Assembly (NCBI GenBank): GCA_035547915.1
Contig: DASZTS010000048.1
Coordinates: forward strand, 1 to 61,387
DNA from: DASSFG01 sp035547915
GTDB lineage: Bacteria > Planctomycetota > Planctomycetia > Pirellulales > JAICIG01
Reading direction: 5' to 3'
DNA length: 61,387 nucleotides
The notes under the pieces: generated by a model
Database searches by the model: none
What the model saw: only the letters and a program-made list of their open reading frames with translations
What the model was told of the DNA's origin: nothing
Translations under genes and position numbers: made by a program
In this document: positions 49,133 to 57,947 of the stretch, one piece after another
How the letters are laid out: each line of letters starts with the position of its first letter
How positions within the stretch are numbered: the stretch's first letter is position 1

Positions 49133-50549
49133 GCGCGGCAGGCGCAGTGGTTTGGCATTTTTGGCCGTGTGGTTGGCGTTTGCGGGCGGAGCAGGTAGCG
49201 CGCGCGGGCAGGAATCGACGACCGATCTGCGCGAGCGCCTGGCCGGCATGGAACTCTTGCTCTCGTTCCAGGGCAAGGGCTCAAGCATGTCGTACGACGC
49301 CGGCGTGCTGAAGTATGCCTTCGACCGGTTACCATCCCTGGCCCAGCGGAAGGTGATCGTCTCGGGCAACAGTTCGGGGTCGATCTTCGCCATCTACTAT
49401 TCGTGCTACGGCTTCAGCCGCACCAGCGTCGACTACGCTGCCCATCGCATTCAGCGGGCCGACGTAACCGCGATCCGCAATAATGAAAAGATCGAAGGGA
49501 AGGCGGGCAAACTGCTGACGAACCGGCCGACGGAAGTATCGCCACTGGGCCTCAAAGAGTACATCGCGTTCGCGCTGGGTGTCGAGAACTGGAAGGACGC
49601 CACCAGCCTCGAAGAGATCGCCCGCCGCAGCCGCTTGAGGCCGGTCTACCCCGTGGTGATCGTGGCCGCCAACAAAGAGGTGCTCGACAACCGGGCGGAA
49701 GGGAACGTCCTCAGCGCGAAGAATTTCAAGGAGTTCAATCCGGCGAATTTCGCTGTCTCGTGGCGGCAAGATGTATTCGAATTCTATCGGAAGAATCCCC
49801 GCCGTTTCGCCGAAGACAACCCCGATTTGCGTCTGGGCGACGATCCGTACATCGGCAAGGCATGCACCTGCTTCGTCGATCAGACCATGTTCGACGTGTT
49901 GCGGCAGATACCCGACAACGAACGGCTGTGCGACTTGCGGTTGATGACGAACGCGGCCGACATGGCACTCGCCATCCGCGCATCGGTGGCCGAACCGACC
50001 TACTACCCGCCCGCCCCCGAGACCGATTACTCGAAACTCTATGTGAACGGCAAGCTGGGCACTGCGGGCCAGACCAAGCGGCGCAGCTACGTGGGCGGTT
50101 TCATCATGCCGCTGGTGGCCCACGATACGCGGCGCATGCTGCCGGGGCTGCGTGTTATGGGCACGGGCGTCGGTCGCGTGGCACTTCCAGGCCGGGAACT
50201 CGTGAAGTCGTGGTATCTGATCGACCTGCAAAACACCACCGACCAGAATGCCTGGTGGACCGACTTGGAGATCGCCATCTCGCCCGAAACACAAGATAAG
50301 ATCGCCAACCGCACTCTGACACAGCGTGAGGAGTTTGCCCGTGGCTACGAGCGCGCGATGCAGATACTCGCCGCCGACCAAGGCCTGCCGAAATATATCA
50401 CGCGCCCGTTCTATCGGTTTGCGGCCGATGCGGCGATCATGCCGAATGACGCGAACCTGGACGAGATGCAGGAAACCGCCGAACCCGGCGAGCGCCCGAC
50501 GCTCAAGACGATGCGTGGTTTGGGGCCGCTGTTACGACAGCAGCCGTGA
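49125..50549 (+). CDS. Exported patatin-like phospholipase with altered DGG motif
   Basis: A 474-residue protein starting at GTG 49125 with AGAAGGAG before it. A signal peptide (GLAFLAVWLAFAGGAGSARG) is followed by a patatin-like domain: oxyanion region FQGKGSSMSYDAGVL (about 48-62), nucleophile elbow SGNSSGS with Ser83, and AIRASVAEPTYYPP. The position of the catalytic D-G-G motif appears as SYVGGFIMPL (near 324), lacking the Asp at the usual place, so the activity is uncertain or uses another Asp. The C-terminal third is helical. Expected role: lipid acyl hydrolysis at the envelope, together with the overlapping upstream protein. Confidence 0.8.
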   Translation: MTKRGRRSGLAFLAVWLAFAGGAGSARGQESTTDLRERLAGMELLLSFQGKGSSMSYDAGVLKYAFDRLPSLAQRKVIVSGNSSGSIFAIYYSCYGFSRTSVDYAAHRIQRADVTAIRNNEKIEGKAGKLLTNRPTEVSPLGLKEYIAFALGVENWKDATSLEEIARRSRLRPVYPVVIVAANKEVLDNRAEGNVLSAKNFKEFNPANFAVSWRQDVFEFYRKNPRRFAEDNPDLRLGDDPYIGKACTCFVDQTMFDVLRQIPDNERLCDLRLMTNAADMALAIRASVAEPTYYPPAPETDYSKLYVNGKLGTAGQTKRRSYVGGFIMPLVAHDTRRMLPGLRVMGTGVGRVALPGRELVKSWYLIDLQNTTDQNAWWTDLEIAISPETQDKIANRTLTQREEFARGYERAMQILAADQGLPKYITRPFYRFAADAAIMPNDANLDEMQETAEPGERPTLKTMRGLGPLLRQQP

Positions 50550-50582
50550 AGCGTCCGAAACTGACGAGCCTCTTTACAGGCG

Positions 50583-52037
50583 CTACGCCAGGATGCCGTG
50601 CACAAGGTTTCCGTGTACGTCGGTCAGCCGGAAGTCGCGGCCTTGGAAACGATACGTGAGCTTCTGGTGGTCGATGCCCAGCAGGTGCAGGATCGTGGCC
50701 TGAAGATCGTGTACGTGCACCGGCTGTTCGACGGCATTCATCGCCAGATCGTCGGACGCACCGTAGCTGATGCCCGGCTTCACGCCGCCGCCGGCCATCC
50801 AAACGGTGAACGCATAGGGATGGTGGTCGCGTCCCCATTTGGGCCGGTCGTTGATATTGCCTTGCAGAAAGGGCGTGCGGCCGAACTCACCTCCCCAGAT
50901 CACGAGCGTATCGTCGAGCAGTCCGCGCTGTTTGAGATCTCTTACCAATCCGGCCGACGGTTGGTCGGTATCGCGGCATTGGTTGTAAAGCTCCGTCGTG
51001 ATGCTGCCGTGCTGATCCCAGCCCGCGTGCATGATCTGCACGAACCGCACACCGCGCTCGATGAGCCGACGGGCCATCAAGCAGTTGTATGCGTAGGTGC
51101 CCTGCTGCTTCACGTCGCTGCCGTACAGATCGAGCACGTGTTGCGGCTCGTCGGCCAGGTCGGTCAGTTCGGGCACGCTGCTCTGCATGCGATAGGCCAT
51201 CTCGTATTGTGCGATGCGCGTGGCGATTTCGGCATCGCCCGATTCGCGGAGCTTCATCTCGTTGAGTTTCGCCAGATCGTCGAGCAATCCGCGGCGCATC
51301 GGCCGGCTCATGCCGTCCGGGTCGGCCAGGTAGAGCACGGGCTCGCCGTTGCCGCGAAACTTGACGCCCTGGAATCGCGACGGCAGGAAACCGGCGCTCC
51401 AATAGAAGTCGTAAAAGATCTGGCCGCAGCTTGTACCCTTGCTGACGGACGTCATGACCACGAACGCAGGTAAATCTTGTGTGTCGCTGCCCAGGCCGTA
51501 CGTCAACCAAGCACCCAGCGTGGGACGACCGGGGAGCTGCGCGCCGCTGAGAAAGAAGCTGATCGCCGGCGCGTGGTTGACTGCGTCGGTGTGCAGGCTT
51601 TTGACGAAACACAGGTCGTCGGCGATGGCCGCCGTGTATGGCAAGAAGTTGCTCACCCAGGCGCCGCTTGTGCCGCGCTGGGCGAAGGGCTCGACGGGCG
51701 CCAGCATCACCTTTCCTTGCGGCGAGCCCGTCATGGTGCTGAACCGCTTGCCGGCGAAATAGGCGTCGGGTATCGGCTCGCCATGCATCGTCTGCAGCTT
51801 CGGCTTGTAGTCGAACAACTCGACGTGCGTCGGACCGCCGTTCTGGAACAGGTAGATGATCCTCTTGGCCCGTGGTGCATAATGCGGCAGGCCGGCTAGA
51901 CCACCTGTCGTTGCCGCGGCGGCGAAGCCATCGCCAGACAAAAGAGAAGCCAACGCCGCCGTGCCGATCGCGGAAGCACCGCGCCCAAAGAACTCGCGGC
52001 GATTGACCGCCAGGCGATGCTCAAGGATGGGATCCAT
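50583..52037 (-). CDS. DUF1501 (sulfatase-like) Tat-exported protein
   Basis: A 484-residue protein with a twin-arginine signal (NRREFFGRGASAIGTAALAS) and the DUF1501 fold, related to the sulfatase/AP superfamily: KRIIYLFQNGGPTHVELFDYK, MARRLIERGVRFVQIMHAGW, WGGEFGRTPF and the His-rich GRDHHPYAFTVWMAGGG. Such genes almost always follow DUF1549/DUF1553 genes in planctomycetes; here only three bases separate the two. The pair probably acts in extracytoplasmic degradation of a complex (perhaps sulfated) substrate, but the reaction is not established. Confidence 0.95.
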   Translation of the reverse strand: MDPILEHRLAVNRREFFGRGASAIGTAALASLLSGDGFAAAATTGGLAGLPHYAPRAKRIIYLFQNGGPTHVELFDYKPKLQTMHGEPIPDAYFAGKRFSTMTGSPQGKVMLAPVEPFAQRGTSGAWVSNFLPYTAAIADDLCFVKSLHTDAVNHAPAISFFLSGAQLPGRPTLGAWLTYGLGSDTQDLPAFVVMTSVSKGTSCGQIFYDFYWSAGFLPSRFQGVKFRGNGEPVLYLADPDGMSRPMRRGLLDDLAKLNEMKLRESGDAEIATRIAQYEMAYRMQSSVPELTDLADEPQHVLDLYGSDVKQQGTYAYNCLMARRLIERGVRFVQIMHAGWDQHGSITTELYNQCRDTDQPSAGLVRDLKQRGLLDDTLVIWGGEFGRTPFLQGNINDRPKWGRDHHPYAFTVWMAGGGVKPGISYGASDDLAMNAVEQPVHVHDLQATILHLLGIDHQKLTYRFQGRDFRLTDVHGNLVHGILA

Positions 52038-52040
52038 GGT

Positions 52041-54545
52041 TCACTCCTTGTTCAACGCCTCGTCCAGATTCAAGACCGCACTCGCCAGCGCCGTGTACGC
52101 GGCGTGCTCGACCGGATCGAGCGATGTGTTGCGTTTCGATTCGCCCAAGGTCAGAAACCGGGCCGCAGCCTGGCCGTCGGCAGCAAATTCGCTCTTCAGT
52201 CGCTCCAGGCTGGTGAACAGGACGGACAACTCGTCCGTCGTCGGCGAGCGGGCCAAGACGTAACGGTAGATCGCCGAGATGCGCGCGCCGCTGTCGGGGG
52301 CGGGGGCGGCGAGCACGCGCTCTGCCAAAGCACGGGCCGCTTCGATGTACGTCACGTCATTGAGTGTGGTCAATGCATGCAACGGTGAGTTGGTGCGCAG
52401 GTGTTTGACGGTGCAAATCTGGCGAGAGGCGCTGTCGAAGAACAGGCTCGGCGCCACAATCCGTCGCCAGAACGTGTAGAGGCTGCGGCGATAGAGGGCC
52501 TCGCCGTGGTCCTGCTGAAAATGCTTGCGATCGAACGTGATGTCGGCCCACAGGTCGCCGGGCTGATAGGGATTGACGGGCGCACCGCCGATGCGGCGCA
52601 CGAGTAACCCCGACGCCGCCAGAGCCTGGTCGCGGATCATCCAAGACGGCATACGGAAACGGGGCCCACGCGCCAGCAAGCGGTTCTGCGGATCGCGCTC
52701 GGCCAGCGTCGCCGAGACGGCCGACGACTGGCGATAGGTGGCGCTGGTGACGATCAGTCGGCAAAGCCGTTTGAGATCCCAACCCGACTCGACGAATTCG
52801 GCGGCCAGCCAATCGAGCAACTCGGGATGAATCGGCCTTTCGCCCTGCACGCCGAAATCTTCTGGCGTCTTTACCAGCCCGATGCCGAAGAACTGTTGCC
52901 AGAGCCGGTTCACGGCCACCCGGGCCGTCAGCGGGTTGTCGCGGGAGACGAGCCACTGGGCCAACCCCAAGCGGTTGGCCGGCGCTCCCGAAGCGAGCTT
53001 GGGTAGGCTGGCCGGCACGGCGGCAGAGACCTCGTCGCGAGGCTTGTCGTAGAGTCCCTTGTCGAGCCGGAAGGTCTGCCGCGGTTGCGGTGCGTCGGCC
53101 ATGACCATCACACGGGGAATCGACTGCTGCACTCCGTTGCGGGAATCGATAGCTCTCCGCAGCTTTTGCAGTTGCGAGACGTAGCCGGCCTCGTTCTCCC
53201 ATTGCTTTTCCAACTGTTGCAATTGGGCCGAGCTCCGCTGGCGCGCGGGCAATTTGAGTGCTGCCTTGATCTCTTCGGGTAGGCTAGCCGCCGACGCGGC
53301 CTGATCGCTCGACTGCCCCTCGCCGCGCGAAAAGAAGGTCGATTCGAAGGCGTCGAGTTCGGCAGCCGCCGAATCGATTGCGACTGCGAGCTGAAGCAGG
53401 CGGCCCTTCTGCTCCTCGGTCGGCACATCGAGCACGGGCGGTGTCTGTGGATTGCCGCCGCCGCCGTCGACAGGCGTTTGATTGAAGAAGGCGAACAGCG
53501 AATAGTAGTCGCGTTGGGAGATCGGATCGAATTTGTGGTCGTGACAGCGGCAACAGTTGAACGTCAGCCCCAACCAGACGGTGCCCACGGTCTCCGTCAT
53601 GTCCATCACATAATCGACGCGATTTTCTTCGGGAATCCGGCCGCCTTCGCCGTTGATCATGTGGTTGCGGCAAAAACCCGTGGCGAGCTTCTGTTCCTCC
53701 GTCCCGCCGGCGAGCAGATCGCCGGCTAACTGCCAGATCGTAAACTCGTCGTATGGCAAATCGTTGTTGAATGCCTGCACAACCCAATCACGCCAGGGAT
53801 ACATCGTTCGTTCGCCATCGCCCTGGTAGCCATTCGAGTCGGCATAGCGCGCGGCATCGAGCCAATCCCACCCCATCCGCTCGCCGAACGCCGGAGATGC
53901 CAGCAGGCGGTCGACGAGTTTGGCATATCCATCTAGCGATGCATCGCCAAGAAACGAATCCGTCTCGGCCGGATCGGGCGGCAGGCCGGTGAGATCGAGT
54001 GACAACCGCCGCACGAGCGTTTCGCGTCGCGCTTCCGGCGCGGGCGCCAGCTTCTCGCGCTCCAGCCGCGCGAAGACGAACGCGTCGATGGCATTCTCGA
54101 TCCGATCGGTATTGCCAGCCGGTTGCGGAACGGCTGGGCGCGATATTCGTTCAAACGCCCAGTGCCCGCCCCACGGCGCGCCGGCATCGATCCAGTTCTT
54201 CAGCAAGGCCACTTGTTCCGGCGTGAGGGGCCGGTTGAAATCGGCCGGCGGCATCCGCTCATCGACATCGGAAGATGTGATACGCCGATAGATTTCGCTC
54301 GCATCGCTTCGCCCCGGCACGATGGCGGCCCCGCCATCGCGGCCCCGTTTGGCGTCCGCCTCTTCGTCCAGCCGCAAATCGGCCTGCCGCTGTCCCGCGT
54401 CGGGCCCATGACATTGGAAACAGTGATTGGAAAGGATCGGCAGAATCTGGCGACCAAAATGTACCGCCGCTGCGTCGCCCTCCATAGCCGAAGCCGCCTG
54501 GGCCGTCAGCAGGGGCAAAACACAAAGAGCGACGATGCGGAGCAT
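52041..54545 (-). CDS. PSCyt1-DUF1549-DUF1553 protein
   Basis: An 834-residue exported protein. Signal peptide IVALCVLPLLTAQAASA; then the planctomycete cytochrome domain with a single haem site CFQCHGPDAGQRQADLRLD (about 42-60) and its distal Met in DERMPPADF; then DUF1549 (about 160-360, LPPDPAETDSFLGD, WDWLDAARYADSNGYQGDG, FCRNHMINGEGGRIPEE) and DUF1553 (about 540-800, ARVAVNRLWQQFFGIGLVKT, PSWMIRDQALAASGLL). It is somewhat short for the family, with little between the domains. First gene of a two-gene operon with DUF1501. Confidence 0.95.
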   Translation of the reverse strand: MLRIVALCVLPLLTAQAASAMEGDAAAVHFGRQILPILSNHCFQCHGPDAGQRQADLRLDEEADAKRGRDGGAAIVPGRSDASEIYRRITSSDVDERMPPADFNRPLTPEQVALLKNWIDAGAPWGGHWAFERISRPAVPQPAGNTDRIENAIDAFVFARLEREKLAPAPEARRETLVRRLSLDLTGLPPDPAETDSFLGDASLDGYAKLVDRLLASPAFGERMGWDWLDAARYADSNGYQGDGERTMYPWRDWVVQAFNNDLPYDEFTIWQLAGDLLAGGTEEQKLATGFCRNHMINGEGGRIPEENRVDYVMDMTETVGTVWLGLTFNCCRCHDHKFDPISQRDYYSLFAFFNQTPVDGGGGNPQTPPVLDVPTEEQKGRLLQLAVAIDSAAAELDAFESTFFSRGEGQSSDQAASAASLPEEIKAALKLPARQRSSAQLQQLEKQWENEAGYVSQLQKLRRAIDSRNGVQQSIPRVMVMADAPQPRQTFRLDKGLYDKPRDEVSAAVPASLPKLASGAPANRLGLAQWLVSRDNPLTARVAVNRLWQQFFGIGLVKTPEDFGVQGERPIHPELLDWLAAEFVESGWDLKRLCRLIVTSATYRQSSAVSATLAERDPQNRLLARGPRFRMPSWMIRDQALAASGLLVRRIGGAPVNPYQPGDLWADITFDRKHFQQDHGEALYRRSLYTFWRRIVAPSLFFDSASRQICTVKHLRTNSPLHALTTLNDVTYIEAARALAERVLAAPAPDSGARISAIYRYVLARSPTTDELSVLFTSLERLKSEFAADGQAAARFLTLGESKRNTSLDPVEHAAYTALASAVLNLDEALNKE

Positions 54546-54728
54546 GTTTATTGGTTAGGCGTGCGTGGGACAGATCAACAGGTGGGAATTCCGGCGGGAA
54601 GCCGATCCATTTTACCGCAACTGGGTGTCGGTTTCACCGGAGCGCGACGTGCCGGGCTGACAGCCGCTTGGGGATGACGGCCCTCGACGATAGACTTGGG
54701 GCAACAATTCGTAACGGGTGACACGATC

Positions 54729-55646
54729 ATGGATGAACCGACTTCGGACAAACGGATTCGCCGCGCGGTTTTGCAGCGGCTGGAAAGCCTCGAACGGGCC
54801 GGGCTGCGCGAACTGCCGCGACCGGTGGGCGCCAAACGCAATGCAGCTACGGCCAACCGGCGAGAACCGGTCAAAGCCTCGGATTCGTCGCTCCGAGTGC
54901 AACCTGCGGAGCCAGCGCCGGTCACCGCGGCAGTCCGAGAATCCGAAGCGGCCTCGACGCCAGTAAGCGCTTCCCCACCGGCTGCGGCGCCGAAGCAATC
55001 GACAGGCACGACGAAAGGCGCGTCGCTGTTTGCGGCGGCGGGGTGGGACGGGGCGCCGAACATCCCGGCCGAGCAGAGGCAACCGGCGCTCGATCTCATC
55101 TGTGGCCAGGTGAGAGGTTGCGAGCGCTGCCGCGAACTGGCCACGACGCGCACGCAAACCGTGTTCGGCGTGGGGGATCCCAATGCGCGGCTCTGCTTCA
55201 TGGGCGAGGCGCCGGGAGCCGACGAAGATCGGCAGGGCGAGCCCTTTGTCGGCCGCGCCGGCCAGTTGCTAAACAAGATCATCGAAGCCTGCGGCCTCCG
55301 GCGACAAGATGTCTATATCCTCAACACGCTCAAGTGCCGGCCGCCGGGTAACCGCAACCCGTTGCCGAACGAGGTGGCCAACTGCCGCGAGTTCCTCAAT
55401 CGGCAACTCGATATCATCCAGCCGCAATTCATCTGCTGCCTCGGTTTGGTGGCAGCACAGGCTCTGCTCGGGGTCGAATCGTCGATGAGCAGATTGCGGA
55501 AGCGATTCTTCGACTATCGTGGGAGCCGCGTGCTCTGCACCTACCACCCTGCCTACCTGTTGCGGAACCCATCAGCCAAGAAAGATGTCTGGGAAGACAT
55601 GCAGTTGTTGTTGAAGGAGATGGGAATCGCGCTGCCCACGAGATAG
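54729..55646 (+). CDS. Family-4 uracil-DNA glycosylase
   Basis: A 305-residue DNA-repair enzyme. The C-terminal 190 residues are the family-4 UDG with a 4Fe-4S cluster: the Cys pair CERCRELATTRTQTVFGVGD, water-activating GEAPGADEDRQGEPFVGRAG, LNTLKCRPPGNRNPLPNE and TYHPAYLLRNPS. The N-terminal 110 residues are a low-complexity, Ala/Ser/Pro-rich extension with a short helix (RIRRAVLQRLESLERAGL). ATG 54729 is preferred over an earlier GTG at 54696. Cytoplasmic; removes uracil from DNA. Confidence 0.95.
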   Translation: MDEPTSDKRIRRAVLQRLESLERAGLRELPRPVGAKRNAATANRREPVKASDSSLRVQPAEPAPVTAAVRESEAASTPVSASPPAAAPKQSTGTTKGASLFAAAGWDGAPNIPAEQRQPALDLICGQVRGCERCRELATTRTQTVFGVGDPNARLCFMGEAPGADEDRQGEPFVGRAGQLLNKIIEACGLRRQDVYILNTLKCRPPGNRNPLPNEVANCREFLNRQLDIIQPQFICCLGLVAAQALLGVESSMSRLRKRFFDYRGSRVLCTYHPAYLLRNPSAKKDVWEDMQLLLKEMGIALPTR

Positions 55647-55652
55647 ACGCCT

Positions 55653-57161
55653 TCAGGCGGCCAGCGGCGGCACCATCTTGCCCATCACTTCGAGCAACTG
55701 GCTGAGCTTGATCGGCATTTGCAACACGACGCGATGCGGGGCCAGGTTTTCTTGCACTTGCTTGGCCCACGAGCGGTGTTCGGCGGCCAACAGCAAAACG
55801 GCCGGCAGGGAACAGGTCTGTTCGCCGGTGGCAAATTCTTGAAAGGCCGTCAGCGCCGGCTCACCGATCTGGCCCGTGCTGAAGATGATGACGTCGGCCG
55901 GTTTCTTGTCTTCCTGGAAGCGCTCCAAGGCGCGGCGCGGGTCGCTGATGACCAGCACGCGGTAGCCCGCCTTTTTCAATTCCTGCCGGAACACATCCTG
56001 CCATTTGACGTTCGATTCCACGACCATCAAACCGCGACGCTGGCTGTCGGCGGCGAGCGCCAATGCCAACCGTTCACGGTCCGCCTGCCAACGGTGGGCA
56101 TCGCCCGCATCGCCGGCGTCGGCAACGTGATCATCGCCCGCGGCCAGTCGCTCGGCCGCGATATTGAGATCGACGAGCATCTGGGCCGGCGTCTGAAAAC
56201 GCTTTTCCGGATCGATATGCATGGCCTGGGCGACCACCGATGCCACGATCTTTGGCACGCTCGGCTCGGCTTCGAGGAGCGGCACAACGTCGAAGTAACG
56301 GGACTTCATCAGCCGCTGCATGCGGTCGCGCGTCTCATGCAGTGGCGAGTGGCCAGCCAGCATGTGGTAGAAGATCACGCCCAAGAAATAGACGTCGCTG
56401 CGCTGGTCGTCTTTGCGTACGCCGGTGGCCCGCTCCAACCCGGCGTAGTCGATGGTGCGGGCGTTCATCGTCTCGCCCAGCTTCTCATCGGCGACGTTGG
56501 CATCGGTGCCGGCCAGGCCGAAATCGACCAACTTCGCCTGTCCCTTGCTCGAAATAAGAATATTGGTGAGCTTGAGATCGCGGTGCGACACGCCATGCTC
56601 GAAGCCGTAACGTAACCCGCTCGTGATATCGATCATGAGCCGTGTCGCCTCGGCCGGCTTGAGTTTTTTGCGAATCTTGAGGAACTCGCGCAAGTTGCCG
56701 CCTTCGACGAATTCCATCACCAGGAAGTGCGTCCGATCCTTCGAGTAAACTTCGTGGATCGGTACGATGTTGGCATGGCGCAGCGAAAGGCCCACCTGGC
56801 CCTCGCGCACGAAGTGTTCGGTCTGTTCGGGATCGTCGCTGTAACGCTTGCGGAGTACCTTGAGCGCCCGCACGATCCCGGTCTCTTTGTGCACGGCCCG
56901 ATAGACGCGAGCGAAGCTGCCGCCCGCCACCATGTACAAGACCTTGTAGTCGCCGTAGAAGTAGCCCGACCGTTCCCCCTTGAGTAGCCGATCGAGTTGG
57001 AAATTGGTGACCAGTTCGCGGCGCAGCACGAACTGCACGAAATCCTCGGTCGGCACGTTGCGGCGGCCAAACTGGCCCCAGATTTCCTGGAGCTGTCGCT
57101 CGGTGAGCAAATCGAGGTCGAACGCGCGCTGAGCGATCTGTTCAGCGGTCAGCTCGGCCAT
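55653..57161 (-). CDS. Ser/Thr protein kinase with degenerate receiver domain
   Basis: A 502-residue cytoplasmic kinase. The N-terminal segment LLTERQLQEIWGQFGRRNVP, then LRRELVTNFQLDRLLKGERS, matches the planctomycete kinase-leader module. The kinase domain (about 72-335) has the Gly loop (AGGSFARVY), K101, HRDLKLTN with D195, and DFG D213. Residues about 380-500 have the beta-alpha order of a response-regulator receiver (RGLMVVESNVKWQDVFRQEL, GYRVLVISDPRRALERF, DVIIFSTGQIGEPALTAF, RVVLQMPIKLSQLLEVM), but the acidic pair is ES and the phosphoacceptor Asp is Ser, so it cannot be phosphorylated normally. No membrane helix. Confidence 0.93.
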   Translation of the reverse strand: MAELTAEQIAQRAFDLDLLTERQLQEIWGQFGRRNVPTEDFVQFVLRRELVTNFQLDRLLKGERSGYFYGDYKVLYMVAGGSFARVYRAVHKETGIVRALKVLRKRYSDDPEQTEHFVREGQVGLSLRHANIVPIHEVYSKDRTHFLVMEFVEGGNLREFLKIRKKLKPAEATRLMIDITSGLRYGFEHGVSHRDLKLTNILISSKGQAKLVDFGLAGTDANVADEKLGETMNARTIDYAGLERATGVRKDDQRSDVYFLGVIFYHMLAGHSPLHETRDRMQRLMKSRYFDVVPLLEAEPSVPKIVASVVAQAMHIDPEKRFQTPAQMLVDLNIAAERLAAGDDHVADAGDAGDAHRWQADRERLALALAADSQRRGLMVVESNVKWQDVFRQELKKAGYRVLVISDPRRALERFQEDKKPADVIIFSTGQIGEPALTAFQEFATGEQTCSLPAVLLLAAEHRSWAKQVQENLAPHRVVLQMPIKLSQLLEVMGKMVPPLAA

Positions 57162-57364
57162 TGCAAACTCCCCAGTTCCCGAAAAGACGGCGCTCGTCGG
57201 CACGCACTCCGAACCGCGGCCATAAGACGTTCTAGCGCGCTGCCATCCGCTATCGTATGCAAGGCCAACCGAAGCCGCAACAAGGAGGTGGACTCAAAAA
57301 GTCCGCCGTGCGGCGATGAGTATTCGGCCTCGCGCGACGGACGCCCCAGCCCCGAAAAGCCGCA

Positions 57365-57646
57365 CTATTCCTGGTCGAGTTTACCGCGATATTCGTCGCG
57401 CTCGCGGCGGGTGGCCTCCAGGTCGAACAACAGATATTTCATGTCGAGCCGGAGCTGGCTCAGCGCGTCTTGCACGAGGTGCAAGATGCGGCGACGACGG
57501 CGGGTGCTGTCGATCACGCGTTGGAGGATCGGCTGGATCGAGTCGCGATACTCGGCCGGAAGCTGTTCGCACACCGCAGCCAGGTCGATCAAGTCTTGCG
57601 GGAGTTCGTCGGTCTGCGGCTTGGCGACTCGGGAAGTCTGGGACAT
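57365..57646 (-). CDS. Small helical protein of unknown function
   Basis: A 93-residue protein from ATG 57646 (an in-frame ATG at 57754 lies at the -35 box of the promoter). It is helical with a strong charged segment: CEQLPAEYRDSIQPILQRVI (about 27-46), TRRRRRILHLVQDALSQLRL (about 49-68) and DMKYLLFDLEATRRERDEYR. The long basic/acidic helices suggest a coiled coil or DNA/RNA-binding helix bundle. I have the impression of a family conserved in planctomycetes; function unknown. A good promoter lies directly upstream. Confidence 0.7.
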   Translation of the reverse strand: MSQTSRVAKPQTDELPQDLIDLAAVCEQLPAEYRDSIQPILQRVIDSTRRRRRILHLVQDALSQLRLDMKYLLFDLEATRRERDEYRGKLDQE

Positions 57647-57725
57647 CTGCGGCCTCTCTGTGTTGTCTGACGGGTTTAACGAGACTAAGAGCAGCCGATG
57701 TGCCGTAGATTCTCCTGGGCTTTCG

Positions 57726-57754
57726 AGAATACACGTAAGATATTTGTATTTCAA
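57726..57754 (-). promoter_or_regulatory. Promoter of the small helical protein gene
   Basis: On the minus strand TTGAAA (57754-57749) and TATTCT (57731-57726) are 17 bases apart in an AT-rich pocket. The palindrome GTATT-TC-AATAC (57746-57757) overlaps the -35 box and could be an operator. Transcript start near 57719, leader about 72 bases. The rest of 57647-57947 contains only the upstream region of the next plus-strand gene. Confidence 0.65.
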
Positions 57755-57947
57755 TACTTAGTGCAACAAAGGGGGCTTCCATGCGGCGGCCGCCGTTGCT
57801 GTAAAAACGCCACATTCGCTCTGGAGGCATATCGCAAATGCTGATAGAAGGCCAAGTTGCGCTATGCCACCCGCAAAGCTCGGTTGTCGAGTTTGCGAAA
57901 CATTTGGCAACCCCATGCGTAGGAATCGCGGGGAGCCGCCGTTGGTC

